Below are positions 50,573 to 60,075 of a DNA stretch of 64,000 nt, one piece after another. Source of the DNA: an uncultured Methanomassiliicoccales archaeon. GTDB lineage: Archaea > Thermoplasmatota > Thermoplasmata > Methanomassiliicoccales > Methanomethylophilaceae. Below the pieces are notes generated by a model, which saw nothing but the letters and a program-made list of their open reading frames with translations, made no database searches and was not told the DNA's origin. A program made the translations under genes and the position numbers. Location of the stretch: positions 92,169 to 156,168 of the forward strand of contig CAKUXX010000006.1 of NCBI GenBank assembly GCA_934702355.1, read 5' to 3'. The stretch's first letter is position 1, and every line of letters starts with the position of its first letter.

Positions 50573-53500
50573 TTGACAAAATCGGCATTGGTTATTGGTG
50601 GAGGAATCGCAGGAATCCAGGCTTCGTTGGATCTTGCAGACAGGGGCATACACGTCTACCTGGTAGAGAAAGACCCTACCATCGGTGGAGTTATGTGCCG
50701 TCTGGACAAGACATTCCCTACGAACGACTGTTCTGCGTGTATCCTCTCCCCTAAGATGGCTGACTGTGCTGGACACCCCAACATAGACGTCCTGACCTAT
50801 CACGAGGTCCAGGCCGTCGAGGGTGAGGCCGGAGACTTCAAGGTCAAGGTCCTCAAGAAGGCAAGGTTCGTCAACCCCAAGGAGTGTACCGGATGCGGCG
50901 ACTGTCTCGCTAAATGTCCTGTAAAGAACATTCCTGACAAGTACGAGTTCGGCCTCACCAACAGGAAGGCCATCTACATCCCTCACGCTCAGGCCGTTCC
51001 CCGTGTCGCAATCATCGACGCAGAGAACTGTAACATGATCAAGAAGGGAAAGTGCGGTCTCTGCGCAAAGAACTGCGGAAAGGGCGCCATCCACTATGAC
51101 GACAAGGATGAGGTCATCGAGCTCTCGGTCGGATCCATCATCGCGGCCCCCGGATTCAAGGTCTGGGACGCCCACATCGCCACAGAGTACGGATACGGAA
51201 GATACAAGAACGTCGTCACCGCCATCGAGTACGAGAGGATGATGTGCGCTTCCGGTCCCAGTAGGGGTCACATCACAATCCCCTCCAGCGGAGAGGACCC
51301 CAAGAAGATCGCTTACATCCAGTGCTGCGGATCCAGGTCCGAGAAGAAAGGATGGAAGAAGTACTGCTCGTCCGTGTGCTGCATGTACGCCACGAAGCAG
51401 GCCATGATCACCAAGGAGCACGGAGACCTCCAGGAGGACATCTTCTTCATGGACATCAGGTCCTACGGAAAGGAGTTCGAGGCCTACATCCACCGCGGTG
51501 AGAACGAGTACGGCATCAACATGCACAGGGGGGCCCGTGTATCCAACATCGAGGAGGACCCTGTCACAAAGAAGCTCACGATCAACTACACCGATGACAA
51601 CAACGATGGAGTCTCCGAGGAGTTCGACATCGTCGTCCTGTCCGTCGGTCTCGCACCTCCGGAGGGAGCTCAGGAGTTCGCCGACATGCTCGGAATCGAG
51701 CTCAACGAGTACGGATTCTGCAAGACATCCATCTTCCACCCCCTGGAGACAACCAGGAAGGGAGTGTTCGTAACCGGAGCGTTCGCCGCACCCAAGGACA
51801 TCCCCACATCCGTTGCCGAGGCATGCGGTTCCTCCGCTAAGGCCGGAGCATACATCGTCGACGAGAACTTCCAGCCCTGCGCCCCCAAGGTCTACCCCGA
51901 GGAGAAGGACGTCGCAGGAAAGGAGCCCCGCGTCGGAGTCTGGGTCTGCCACTGCGGTATCAACATCGGATCCGTGGTCGACGTCCCCGCTGTCGCCGAG
52001 TACGCCAAATCCCTGCCCGGAGTCGTAATGTCCACCGAGTCCCAGTACGCATGCGCCCAGGACTGCCTCGAGGCAATCTCCAAGGCCATTCAGGAGCACG
52101 ACCTCAACAGGGTCGTCGTCGCCTCATGCACACCCAGGACCCACGAGCCTCTCTTCAGGGAGGCCTGCAGGAACGGAGGACTCAACAAGTACCTCTGCAA
52201 CATGGCCAACATCCGTGACCAGTGCTCTTGGATCCACATGCACGAGCACGAGGCCGCCACAAAGAAGGCCAAGGATCTCCTCAGGATGGCAATCGCCAAG
52301 GCCTGCCTCCTCGAGCCTCTCGTCGGAGCCGAGATCCCTGTGACCAACGCAGCCGCAGTCATCGGTGGAGGTATCACCGGAATGACCGCCGCACTCGACA
52401 TCGCTGCCCAGGGCTACCCTGTCCACCTCGTCGAGAGGGAGAACGAGCTCGGAGGATTCGCACGCAACTTCCGCCACAAAGAGGACGGAGTCGCAGTCGC
52501 AGACTTCCTCGCAGAGACCATCAAGAAGGTAGAGAGCAACGACCTCATCACCGTCCACAAGGGCGTCACCGTCAAGGACATCCCCGGATACGTTGGAAAC
52601 TTCAAGCTCCAGCTCTCCGACAACTCTGAGACACCTGTTGGAGTCGTTCTGTTCGCAGTCGGAGCCGCACCCTACGAGCCCACCGAGTACAACAACGGAT
52701 CGGACCCCAAGGTAATGACTCAGACCGTTGCCGAGAAGAAGATCGATGACGGAAGCTTCGCCGGTCAGGATGTCGTGTTCATCCAGTGCGTCGGTTCCAG
52801 GAGCAAGACCGTCAACTACTGTAGCCGTGTCTGCTGTGCCGCATCCCTCAGGATGGCAATCCAGATCAAGATGAACAACCCGATGGCCAACGTCACCATC
52901 ATCCACAAGGACATCAGGACATACTCCTTCCGCGAGGAGCTTTACCTGAAGGCCTGCCAGATGGGTGTCAGGTTCCTCAGGTACCCCGTCGAGAACGACC
53001 TGCCCGCATACGACGGCAACGTCGTGAAGGCCTTCGACTCCACTCTCGGAGCAGAGGTCGAGGTCCCCGTCGACGCACTGATCCTCGCATCCGGAATCGC
53101 CCCTGACAGAGAGAACAAGGAGAACCTCGCCAAGATGGTCAAGGTCCCGATCTCCAAGGACGGATTCTACTTCGAGGCCCACCAGAAGCTCAGGCCCGTC
53201 GACTTCGCAACCGAGGGAGTCTACGTCGCCGGAACAGCCCACTGGCCCAAGTTCATGGACGAGTGTATCGCCCAGGCCTCCGGAGCCGCTTCCAGGATGC
53301 TCACAGTCATCTCCAAGGACAAGCTGATCTCCGAAGGTATCACTGCTGTCGCCAACGCCGACAGGTGTGACGGATGCGGTGTCTGTGTCGGATGCTGCGA
53401 CTACAACGCTATCACCCTCGTCGACATCGGCGGAGGAGTCCTCAAGAGCAACGTCAACGCAGGTCTGTGCAAGGGCTGCGGTTGCTGTGTCGCTTCCTGT

Positions 53501-53593
53501 CCTGCCGGTGCTATGGAGCAGAGAGGCTTCAGGAGCAAGCAGATCATCGCAGAGATCGATGCATGTCTTGACTACCCCGTGGGAGGAGAGTGA
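50573..53593 (+). CDS. hdrA: heterodisulfide reductase subunit A, double-length fused form
   Basis: 1006 residues, against about 650 for classical HdrA. Two FAD/NAD-binding units are present (VIGGGIAGIQASLDLA near 7 and VIGGGITGMTAALDIA near 597). Ferredoxin-type motifs occur near 105 (CTGCGDCLAKC) and 162 (CGLCAKNC), and again at the C-terminus near 933 (CDGCGVCVGCC) and 966 (CKGCGCCVASC). Paired CCGSRSEK...CSSVCC and CVGSRSKT...CSRVCC repeat in each half. It carries the bifurcating flavin passing H2 electrons to ferredoxin and HdrB/C. TTG at 50573 is chosen because GGAGG is 8 bases upstream and the TATA at about 50510 excludes the ATG at 50516. Confidence 0.93.
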   Translation: MTKSALVIGGGIAGIQASLDLADRGIHVYLVEKDPTIGGVMCRLDKTFPTNDCSACILSPKMADCAGHPNIDVLTYHEVQAVEGEAGDFKVKVLKKARFVNPKECTGCGDCLAKCPVKNIPDKYEFGLTNRKAIYIPHAQAVPRVAIIDAENCNMIKKGKCGLCAKNCGKGAIHYDDKDEVIELSVGSIIAAPGFKVWDAHIATEYGYGRYKNVVTAIEYERMMCASGPSRGHITIPSSGEDPKKIAYIQCCGSRSEKKGWKKYCSSVCCMYATKQAMITKEHGDLQEDIFFMDIRSYGKEFEAYIHRGENEYGINMHRGARVSNIEEDPVTKKLTINYTDDNNDGVSEEFDIVVLSVGLAPPEGAQEFADMLGIELNEYGFCKTSIFHPLETTRKGVFVTGAFAAPKDIPTSVAEACGSSAKAGAYIVDENFQPCAPKVYPEEKDVAGKEPRVGVWVCHCGINIGSVVDVPAVAEYAKSLPGVVMSTESQYACAQDCLEAISKAIQEHDLNRVVVASCTPRTHEPLFREACRNGGLNKYLCNMANIRDQCSWIHMHEHEAATKKAKDLLRMAIAKACLLEPLVGAEIPVTNAAAVIGGGITGMTAALDIAAQGYPVHLVERENELGGFARNFRHKEDGVAVADFLAETIKKVESNDLITVHKGVTVKDIPGYVGNFKLQLSDNSETPVGVVLFAVGAAPYEPTEYNNGSDPKVMTQTVAEKKIDDGSFAGQDVVFIQCVGSRSKTVNYCSRVCCAASLRMAIQIKMNNPMANVTIIHKDIRTYSFREELYLKACQMGVRFLRYPVENDLPAYDGNVVKAFDSTLGAEVEVPVDALILASGIAPDRENKENLAKMVKVPISKDGFYFEAHQKLRPVDFATEGVYVAGTAHWPKFMDECIAQASGAASRMLTVISKDKLISEGITAVANADRCDGCGVCVGCCDYNAITLVDIGGGVLKSNVNAGLCKGCGCCVASCPAGAMEQRGFRSKQIIAEIDACLDYPVGGE

Positions 53594-53598
53594 TTACT

Positions 53599-54018
53599 AT
53601 GGCAGACTTCGAACCTAGGATCGTTACATTCTGCTGCAACTGGTGCTCTTACGCCGGAGCCGACGGAGCCGGTGTCGCCAGGCTGCAGATGCCCGCAAAC
53701 TTCCGCATCATCAGGACCATGTGCTCTGCACGTGTCGACCCCGAATTCATCCTCAGGGCTTTCGCCAAGGGTGCTGACGGAGTCATGGTCCTCGGATGCC
53801 ACCCCGCAGATTGCCACTACATCGGTGGAAACTACAGGGCCAGAAGGAGGATCGCCCTCCTGAGGATGGTCCTGGAGCAGTACGGATTCGACCCCAAGAG
53901 ACTCCTTCTCCAGTGGGTTTCCGCATCTGAGGGAGAGAAATTCCAGACAACCATCGTCGGATTCGTTAACACCATCAAGGAGCTCGGACCGACCCCTCTC
54001 CAGAAGGAGGTGCAGTAA
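53599..54018 (+). CDS. mvhD: F420-non-reducing hydrogenase iron-sulfur subunit D
   Basis: 139 residues with a 2Fe-2S cluster-binding pattern: FCCNWCSYAGADGAG near the N-terminus, MCSARVDP, and LGCHPADCHY near 70. MvhD links the hydrogenase to HdrA. GGGAGGAG precedes the ATG, which lies 5 bases after the hdrA stop. It stops with TAA directly before mvhG. Confidence 0.95.
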   Translation: MADFEPRIVTFCCNWCSYAGADGAGVARLQMPANFRIIRTMCSARVDPEFILRAFAKGADGVMVLGCHPADCHYIGGNYRARRRIALLRMVLEQYGFDPKRLLLQWVSASEGEKFQTTIVGFVNTIKELGPTPLQKEVQ

Positions 54019-55305
54019 ATGGGATTCTTTGACAAGCTGTTCAAGAAGAAGGAAAAAGAAGAGGCACCCCAGGCCGCCACAAAGGCTGAGCCCGTGAAGG
54101 CCGCACCCAAGGCAGCAGAGGCCCCCAAGGCCGCTGAGGCACCCAAGGCCGCAGGACCCAACCCCGGACCCTACGATTTCATCGTTCCCCCGGTCGCATC
54201 CAGCGGAGATGCATCCATCCCCGAAGAGGCGATCCTCAAGGCCGCAGACCTCGGACCCCTCCTCCCCGGAGCACCCGCAAACGGAAAGATCAAGCTGGCC
54301 GTTTACTGGGCCGCCGCCTGCGGTGGATGCGACGTGTCCCTCCTGGACACCCACGAGAGGCTTCTGACCATCGGAGACATGGCCGACATCGTCATGTGGC
54401 CCATCGCAGCCGATGGAAAAGAGAAGGACATCGCAGCCATGGAGGACGGAGAGATCACAGTCTCCATCATCTCCGGAGCCATCAGGAACACCGAGAACGA
54501 GCACATGGTCAAACTGCTCAGGCAGAAGTCCAAGATCGTTGTCGCCTACGGAACCTGCGCATGCTTCGGTGGAAGCCCCGCTCTGGCGAACCTCGTCAGC
54601 GGTGCCGATGAGATCCTGGACTACGTGTACACGAAGACCCCTTCGTCCGCCGAGTTCCAGTCCACCTACCACAAGGACGCACCCGTCGTTCCCCAGACCT
54701 CATACCAGGCTCCTGAGGGAGAGCTCACCATCCCGACCCTGTTCGACACTGTCAAGACACTCGACCAGGTCGTCGATGTCGACTACAGCATCCCCGGATG
54801 CCCGCCTCTCCCCGAGTCCATCAGCCAGCTCCTCAAGGCCGTCGCAGACTTCGCATACAACGGAGTCCCGCTGCCCCCCAAGGGAGCCATGGTCGGTGTC
54901 ACCACCAAGACCCTGTGCGAGGAGTGCCCCAGGCACAAGGAGAACAAGAGACTCACAGAGATCAAAGAGCCCTACCAGGTCAACATCGAAGAGGGCGTGT
55001 GCCTCATGGACCAGGGAATCCTGTGTCTCGGACCCGCGACCATCGGTGGATGCGGAGCCAGATGCACCAGGGCAGGCCAGCCTTGCCGCGGATGCTACGG
55101 ACCATCTCCCGATGTTCAGGAGCAGGGAGCTAGTATGTTCACTGCAGTCGCTTCGCTGTTCCCGATCCTCGATGAGGATCCGACCTGCGGAGAGGACGAG
55201 ATCATCAAGATCATGAGCTCAATCAAGGACCCGCTCGGGTACTTCTATGCATACACAATGAGCAAGTCCCTCATCAAGAGGGCTGTCAAGGAAGGAGGTC
55301 AGTAA
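54019..55305 (+). CDS. mvhG: F420-non-reducing [NiFe]-hydrogenase small subunit with N-terminal extension
   Basis: 428 residues, about 100 longer than usual MvhG. The core (about 95-400) shows the proximal-cluster segment WAAACGGCDVSLLD, then GTCACFGGSP, PGCPPLPE and the distal cysteine cluster CLGPATIGGCGARC/CRGC. The extra N-terminus begins with a basic amphipathic stretch MGFFDKLFKKKEKE followed by an Ala/Lys/Pro linker with three tandem APKAAE-type units (about 30-46). It starts immediately after the mvhD stop. The linker could tether or space the enzyme; its function is unknown. Confidence 0.93.
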   Translation: MGFFDKLFKKKEKEEAPQAATKAEPVKAAPKAAEAPKAAEAPKAAGPNPGPYDFIVPPVASSGDASIPEEAILKAADLGPLLPGAPANGKIKLAVYWAAACGGCDVSLLDTHERLLTIGDMADIVMWPIAADGKEKDIAAMEDGEITVSIISGAIRNTENEHMVKLLRQKSKIVVAYGTCACFGGSPALANLVSGADEILDYVYTKTPSSAEFQSTYHKDAPVVPQTSYQAPEGELTIPTLFDTVKTLDQVVDVDYSIPGCPPLPESISQLLKAVADFAYNGVPLPPKGAMVGVTTKTLCEECPRHKENKRLTEIKEPYQVNIEEGVCLMDQGILCLGPATIGGCGARCTRAGQPCRGCYGPSPDVQEQGASMFTAVASLFPILDEDPTCGEDEIIKIMSSIKDPLGYFYAYTMSKSLIKRAVKEGGQ

Positions 55306-56823
55306 ATGACTGGACCTGTAATTTGGGATGACAAGAAAAAAGTCTCTGGAAACCGTGTGACGGTCGACCCGATCACCCGTCTCGAGGGACACGGGAAGAT
55401 CGAGATCTTCCTAGATGACAAGGGAGACGTTACCAACGCCTACTGGCAGGTTCCCGAGCTGAGAGGATTCGAGAGATTCTGCATCGGAAGGAAGGTAACC
55501 GAGCTGAACCAGATCACCGCCAGGCTCTGCGGTGTGTGCCCCGGTGCACACCACCTAGCCGCAACGAAGGCCATCGACGGATGCTACAACGCCAAGCCCA
55601 CCGACACCGCTTTCCTGATCAGGGACACGTTCTACAACGCACACTTCGTGCACAGCCACATTGCGCACTTCTACGCACTGGCCGCGCCCGACTTCGTCTG
55701 CGGACCCGCAGCCCCCGCTGCGGAGAGGAACGTTCTCGGAGTCATCGGACACGTCGATCTCGAGCTCGGTTCCGCAGTCGTCAAGACCCGCCGTGAGGCT
55801 CAGAACGTCCAGGCCATCATCGCTGGAAAGCCTACCCACCCCCTGCTGGGAGTGCCCGGAGGAGTTTCCAAGGCCGTCTCCAAGGACGAGCAGAAGCAGA
55901 TCATCGGATTTGCGGAGGACATGGTCGAGTTCGCAAAGACCTCGATGCAGGTCTTCAAGGACGTCGTCCTCAGCAACAAAGAGTACATGGACATCGTCTT
56001 GAACCCCGACCTCTACTACCACGAGACCTACCACATGGGACTTGTCAACGACAAGGACCAGTTCGAGGTCCACGACGGTAAGGTCAAGGTCGTCAACCAG
56101 AAGGGCGAGCAGACCAACCTCTACGACCCCTACGACTACCTCGACAACATCGCCGAGGCCGTCGAGCCCTGGTCCTACGAGAAATTCCCGTACCTCAAGA
56201 ACCCCGGATACAAGGGACTTGTCGACGGACCCGACAGCGGACTGTACAGGGCCTCGCCTCTGTCCAGGCTCAACGTGTGCAAGGAGATGCCCACACCTCT
56301 GGCCAACGATGCTCTCACCGAGTACCGCGGAATCCTGAAGGACGCCGGAGTCAACGGACCCTGCCAGCACACACTGGTCACACACTGGGCAAGGCTCATC
56401 GAGCTGCTCTGCTGCGCTGAGAAGTGTCTTGAGGACGCTCAGAACCCCGATCTCTGCAACGGAGATATCAAGCAGACCGACCTCGTCCCCGGAGGACGCG
56501 GAGTAGGATGCGTCGAGGCTCCCAGAGGAACCCTGACACACGACTACACATGCGACGAGAACGGAATCGTCACCGCATGCAACATGGTTGTCGGAACGAC
56601 CAACAACAACGGTCCCATCTGTATGGATGTCGCCAAGGTCGCCAAGGCTCTGATCCACAACTTCGAGGTCTCTCCCGGACTGCTCAACATGGTTGAGATG
56701 GCGTTCAGGGCATACGATCCCTGCAACTCCTGTGCAACCCATGCTCTGCCCGGTCAGATGCCTCTGACAGCCGAGATCAGGAACGCCGACGGTTCGATCT
56801 ACGACACCATCAGCCGCAACTGA
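55306..56823 (+). CDS. mvhA: F420-non-reducing [NiFe]-hydrogenase large subunit
   Basis: 505 residues. The nickel ligands are in RLCGVC (Cys75, Cys78) and DPCNSCATH (Cys473, Cys476). The 26 residues after His479 should be removed by a maturation protease. RLEGHGKIEI and SHIAHFYALAAPDF are further landmarks. It oxidises H2 to supply HdrA. It is the last gene of the operon; no mvhB polyferredoxin, hdrB or hdrC follows. A strong terminator lies 8 bases on. Confidence 0.96.
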   Translation: MTGPVIWDDKKKVSGNRVTVDPITRLEGHGKIEIFLDDKGDVTNAYWQVPELRGFERFCIGRKVTELNQITARLCGVCPGAHHLAATKAIDGCYNAKPTDTAFLIRDTFYNAHFVHSHIAHFYALAAPDFVCGPAAPAAERNVLGVIGHVDLELGSAVVKTRREAQNVQAIIAGKPTHPLLGVPGGVSKAVSKDEQKQIIGFAEDMVEFAKTSMQVFKDVVLSNKEYMDIVLNPDLYYHETYHMGLVNDKDQFEVHDGKVKVVNQKGEQTNLYDPYDYLDNIAEAVEPWSYEKFPYLKNPGYKGLVDGPDSGLYRASPLSRLNVCKEMPTPLANDALTEYRGILKDAGVNGPCQHTLVTHWARLIELLCCAEKCLEDAQNPDLCNGDIKQTDLVPGGRGVGCVEAPRGTLTHDYTCDENGIVTACNMVVGTTNNNGPICMDVAKVAKALIHNFEVSPGLLNMVEMAFRAYDPCNSCATHALPGQMPLTAEIRNADGSIYDTISRN

Positions 56824-56831
56824 TTATAAAC

Positions 56832-56862
56832 GGGGCTTCGGCCCCCCTTTATTTTTTTTTTT
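56832..56862 (+). terminator. strong terminator of hdrA-mvhDGA
   Basis: GGGGC-TTCG-GCCCC (56832-56845), with a stable UUCG tetraloop, is followed by a run of about 14 bases that are almost all T (56848-56862). Confidence 0.9.
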
Positions 56863-56869
56863 CAAAAAT

Positions 56870-57661
56870 TCAGCGACGGCCGCGAGATCCGTCCTTCCAC
56901 CTGGAATTGTCCCTGCCTGTTATCATCAGGTCGCATCTCCTTCCAAGATCCAATCCGTCGAGGAGGTACACGCGGGCATCGTCCAGATCGAGCAGGTCAC
57001 TGTTCATCACCGGGCCAAGAAGTTCCTCGCCTATCGCATTGATCGGGGATCCTCCGAGCATCCTGTTGAACGCAGGGATGACGATGAATCTCTCCGGAAG
57101 TTCCGGATATCTGTCGTCGGAAGCTCCCTCGCGGAAATGGCCTCTGAGCCAACAGGGTTCAGTCATCATCTTCCCGATACCGTCTCTGAACATGACGGAA
57201 GGGTGGTTGTGTGCCATGATGAGTGTGTTGCAGCGCATGACATCTTCGGAGGGCCATGTGTGGCCGTGGATGAACCCCACGTCTCCGAGGAGGAGGCCTG
57301 TGGCAGGTCTTATCTTCACTCTGCTCGGAAGGAACTCCTCTATGTTGGTATCGTGGTTGCCGCGGATCACGTCTATGATATCGAATCTTTCAAAGAGTGA
57401 TTCGAAGAAATCCGGAATCTCGCGGTATTCCTGCTTGTTGCTGCCCGGAACGGAGTCCTTGACATCACCGATCACGACCAATCTGCTGATGTCCTCATCG
57501 CAGGAACTCATGATCTCATCCATCATGTCCTGAGTATGGGATACGATGTGGAATCCTTTGGACATGAGGTGGGATTCTACGCCGATATGCAGGTCCCCTA
57601 TCACCAAGCAGTTCTCGACCTTCAGAGCAGGAACTCCGTGGATGGGCTGTATGTATGTCAA
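56870..57661 (-). CDS. metallophosphoesterase (archaeal calcineurin-like)
   Basis: 263 residues. Metal-site motifs are VIGDLHIGVE near 20, VIGDVKDS near 62, IRGNHDTNIEE near 98, IHGHTWPS near 130 and MAHNHPSVM near 150. Archaeal members of this group often sit by DNA repair genes, but here it overlaps nnr by 4 bases. The substrate is unknown. The C-terminus is very basic. Confidence 0.85.
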   Translation of the reverse strand: MTYIQPIHGVPALKVENCLVIGDLHIGVESHLMSKGFHIVSHTQDMMDEIMSSCDEDISRLVVIGDVKDSVPGSNKQEYREIPDFFESLFERFDIIDVIRGNHDTNIEEFLPSRVKIRPATGLLLGDVGFIHGHTWPSEDVMRCNTLIMAHNHPSVMFRDGIGKMMTEPCWLRGHFREGASDDRYPELPERFIVIPAFNRMLGGSPINAIGEELLGPVMNSDLLDLDDARVYLLDGLDLGRRCDLMITGRDNSRWKDGSRGRR

Positions 57662-59037
57662 GGGATCAGATTCCTCAGGACTTTGGGAATGTTCTCGATG
57701 ACATCCGTGGCGATCAATCCGTATGATTTCTCATCCGCAGCATATTCGCCGGCCTTGCCGCATATGAAAGCGCCGAGGCAGGCGGAATCGAAGGGGGACA
57801 TCCCCTTGGACAACAGGGCCGCTATGCATCCTGCAAGAACATCTCCTGTACCGGCTCCTGTCATGGCAGGTGTGCCCGTCCTGTTCAGTCTGGTGCGTTG
57901 ACCGTCGGAGATCTCATCAGCGGCCCCTTTGAGGATTATCGTGGCATGCAATTCGTTGGAAAGTTCTCTGACGTCGCAACAGCCGCCGAGGGCCCTGAAT
58001 TCCGCTTTATGGGGTGTCAACACGGTCTGAGCATCGAATCTCATGCCGGATACGGCAGTTATGCCGTCAGCATCGATGACCATTGGTGTCTTGCATCCGG
58101 ATACGAACATCCTCACGGCATCAACTGTCCTCTTATCCGTACCAAGTCCGGGGCCGATCAACACGGCATCGTACTTTGCGGATTCCTCCAGAAGGGAAGG
58201 TATCGATTCAGGGGTCAGTACATTGCCCGGAAGAGGTGTGATCATCAGAACAGGGCTGATCTGTGCAACGATGTTGAATATGGATTCGGGGGAATACAAT
58301 CTGACTATGTCCGCGCCTGTTCTCAGTGCAGAGTACGATGCCATGGCCGGAGCGCCGTAGTACGGGCCACCTGCGATGATCATGAGCTTGCCGTTCTGAC
58401 CTTTGTGACTGTTCTTGGCGGGTATTGGATATCTGATCATGTCTCCCGGTCCGACGCAGTCCACAGCTTCGGACGGGATGCCTATGTCCGCGACGACGAT
58501 CCTGCCGCAGCTGCTCTCATCCATTCCGGTCTTCAGGTCGTGGAATGTGATAGTCGTGGAAGGTATGATACGAACGTCGGAAAAGAAACCGGACGGAACA
58601 TCAACCGATATGATGCGATCTCCCAGCTGAGCACAGTCCTTTATGAATTTTCTATAAGGATCTCTGACGGTTCCGGAAGCTCCTGTCCCCAATGCACAAT
58701 CTACGATCAGATCATATGCATCAAGCTCGATCAATCCATAATCGCTCACTGTGCATTTCAATGAATCAAAGAACGAGCGCGCTTCCTCACCGTGTATGTT
58801 TTCGGCTTTTTTCAGAAGGGCCACAGTAACATTCTCGGGATGAAGGAATGATGCTGCAGCGAATCCGTCACCGCCATTGTTGCCGGGTCCGCAGACGAAA
58901 ATGATCTTCGCATCGGGATAGTTGGCGAGGATGTAGTCTGCAACGGCCTTTCCCGCGTTGTGCATCAGCGTCTTGACTGAGATGCCCAACGATTCGGAGT
59001 TGATGTCTAGTGCCCTGGAATCCAGGGGACTCATCAT
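57658..59037 (-). CDS. nnr: bifunctional NAD(P)H-hydrate epimerase / ADP-dependent dehydratase
   Basis: 459 residues. The N-terminal half is the epimerase (VCGPGNNGGDGFAAA near 49, DVPSGF near 145). The C-terminal half is the ribokinase-like dehydratase (HKGQNGKLMIIAGG near 212, GPGLGTD near 297, GAGTGDVLAGCIAALL near 403). Together they repair hydrated NADH and NADPH. It begins 4 bases after the srp19 stop. Confidence 0.94.
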   Translation of the reverse strand: MMSPLDSRALDINSESLGISVKTLMHNAGKAVADYILANYPDAKIIFVCGPGNNGGDGFAAASFLHPENVTVALLKKAENIHGEEARSFFDSLKCTVSDYGLIELDAYDLIVDCALGTGASGTVRDPYRKFIKDCAQLGDRIISVDVPSGFFSDVRIIPSTTITFHDLKTGMDESSCGRIVVADIGIPSEAVDCVGPGDMIRYPIPAKNSHKGQNGKLMIIAGGPYYGAPAMASYSALRTGADIVRLYSPESIFNIVAQISPVLMITPLPGNVLTPESIPSLLEESAKYDAVLIGPGLGTDKRTVDAVRMFVSGCKTPMVIDADGITAVSGMRFDAQTVLTPHKAEFRALGGCCDVRELSNELHATIILKGAADEISDGQRTRLNRTGTPAMTGAGTGDVLAGCIAALLSKGMSPFDSACLGAFICGKAGEYAADEKSYGLIATDVIENIPKVLRNLIP

Positions 59038-59041
59038 AGTA

Positions 59042-59338
59042 TCACCCTTTCTGGTTCTTGACCAGGATCTCCGCGACCTTGGGTAGCAATTCCGTCTTGC
59101 TCATCACGCCTTTCTCGACTTTGACGCATCCATGGCCGTCGCGGGGTGCTTTGGGATATGACATATTCTCCTTGACCTCGTATTCTAAATCCAGGATCAT
59201 GACGCCCTTGGCGATTATATCGAGGTCCGGATTGGATACGCACAGCTCTTTAGGTAGTCTTCTTCCCTCGGACCTGGTGCGGTCCAGATCGAAGTACTCG
59301 GGCCAAAGCGTAATCGCTACGTCGGGGTCATATGCCAT
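59042..59338 (-). CDS. srp19: signal recognition particle 19 kDa protein
   Basis: 98 residues. ITLWPEYFDLDRTRSEGRRLPKEL is the typical N-terminal half, and KAPRDGHGCVKVEK follows. It binds SRP RNA and organises SRP54 loading. A TATA-like CATAAATATCG lies about 30 bases upstream. It heads a three-gene operon with nnr and a metallophosphoesterase. Confidence 0.94.
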   Translation of the reverse strand: MAYDPDVAITLWPEYFDLDRTRSEGRRLPKELCVSNPDLDIIAKGVMILDLEYEVKENMSYPKAPRDGHGCVKVEKGVMSKTELLPKVAEILVKNQKG

Positions 59339-59450
59339 ACGTTGACAATCTTCGGTTCGATATTTATGTAATTCTATGAATCGCAGCTCGGTTCGTGAAA
59401 TACATCAGAACAGGTTCTGATCGATACGGAATCTTCCGAAGCTGGTAGTT

Positions 59451-59483
59451 GGAAAAGAAAAGAAGGGATTTGCCCCGAAGGGC
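59451..59483 (-). terminator. terminator of rps8e
   Basis: GCCC-CGAA-GGGC (59472-59483), followed on the minus strand by a pyrimidine/T-rich tract (59451-59468), lies about 20 bases past the S8e stop. Confidence 0.6.
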
Positions 59484-59504
59484 TAAGGGGTTTGGTGATC
59501 GTGA

Positions 59505-59885
59505 TTACTCAAGCAGTACAGCGTTAATGGCGCCATCCTGTCCAGGCCTGGACGTAACGACGGCGTCGCCGATCTCGGTAGTGATGGTTGCCCCTTTGTT
59601 CATGATGTTACGCTGAACGTAGTTGGGGTCAGCCGGGTTGGACTTAACAGTCAGGATCTTGACTTTCTTGACTGAGTTGGTCTTCTTATCGACCACATTG
59701 GCGTACTGAGCGCTGAGCATTCCAACCTTGACACTTCCTCCGGCTCCGCGATACTGCTTGAGCGACTGCTCACCGATCTTGGTGAACTGCTTCTCTCTGC
59801 CGATCTCGAACTTTCTCTTACCCTTGTTGGCGACAAGCCTGCCACCAGTGGGCTTCCTGTTGGATTTACCCTGCCAAAGTGCCAT
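59505..59885 (-). CDS. rps8e: 30S ribosomal protein S8e
   Basis: 126 residues beginning MALWQGKSNRKPTGGRL, with the basic GKRKFEIG and later NPADPNYVQRNIMNKGA segments of S8e. The ATG at 59885 is the family start; TTG three codons earlier is not needed. A TATA (TTTTATATAGG, about 59913-59923) lies 30 bases upstream. It stops with TAA and is a single-gene unit. Confidence 0.95.
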   Translation of the reverse strand: MALWQGKSNRKPTGGRLVANKGKRKFEIGREKQFTKIGEQSLKQYRGAGGSVKVGMLSAQYANVVDKKTNSVKKVKILTVKSNPADPNYVQRNIMNKGATITTEIGDAVVTSRPGQDGAINAVLLE

Positions 59886-59972
59886 TGTAATCAAGCAGGC
59901 TAAATATGGTTCCCTATATAAAATTAACTTTAAAGTCCGGAATGTGTGCGTTCAAGCATCACACAATAATTT

Positions 59973-59996
59973 GGAAAAACAGGCGGTGTATCCGCC
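59973..59996 (-). terminator. terminator downstream of the YfcE-like gene
   Basis: GGCGG-TGTAT-CCGCC (59982-59996), followed on the minus strand by TGTTTTTCC (59973-59981), is an intrinsic-type signal about 80 bases after the stop at 60076. Confidence 0.65.
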
Positions 59997-60075
59997 ATAT
60001 AAGGGGGTTCGGGCCATCGAACACATCTCCAGATCACTTCCGAAGAGCGGTCCGAAGGCCCTTATCCATGAATTT

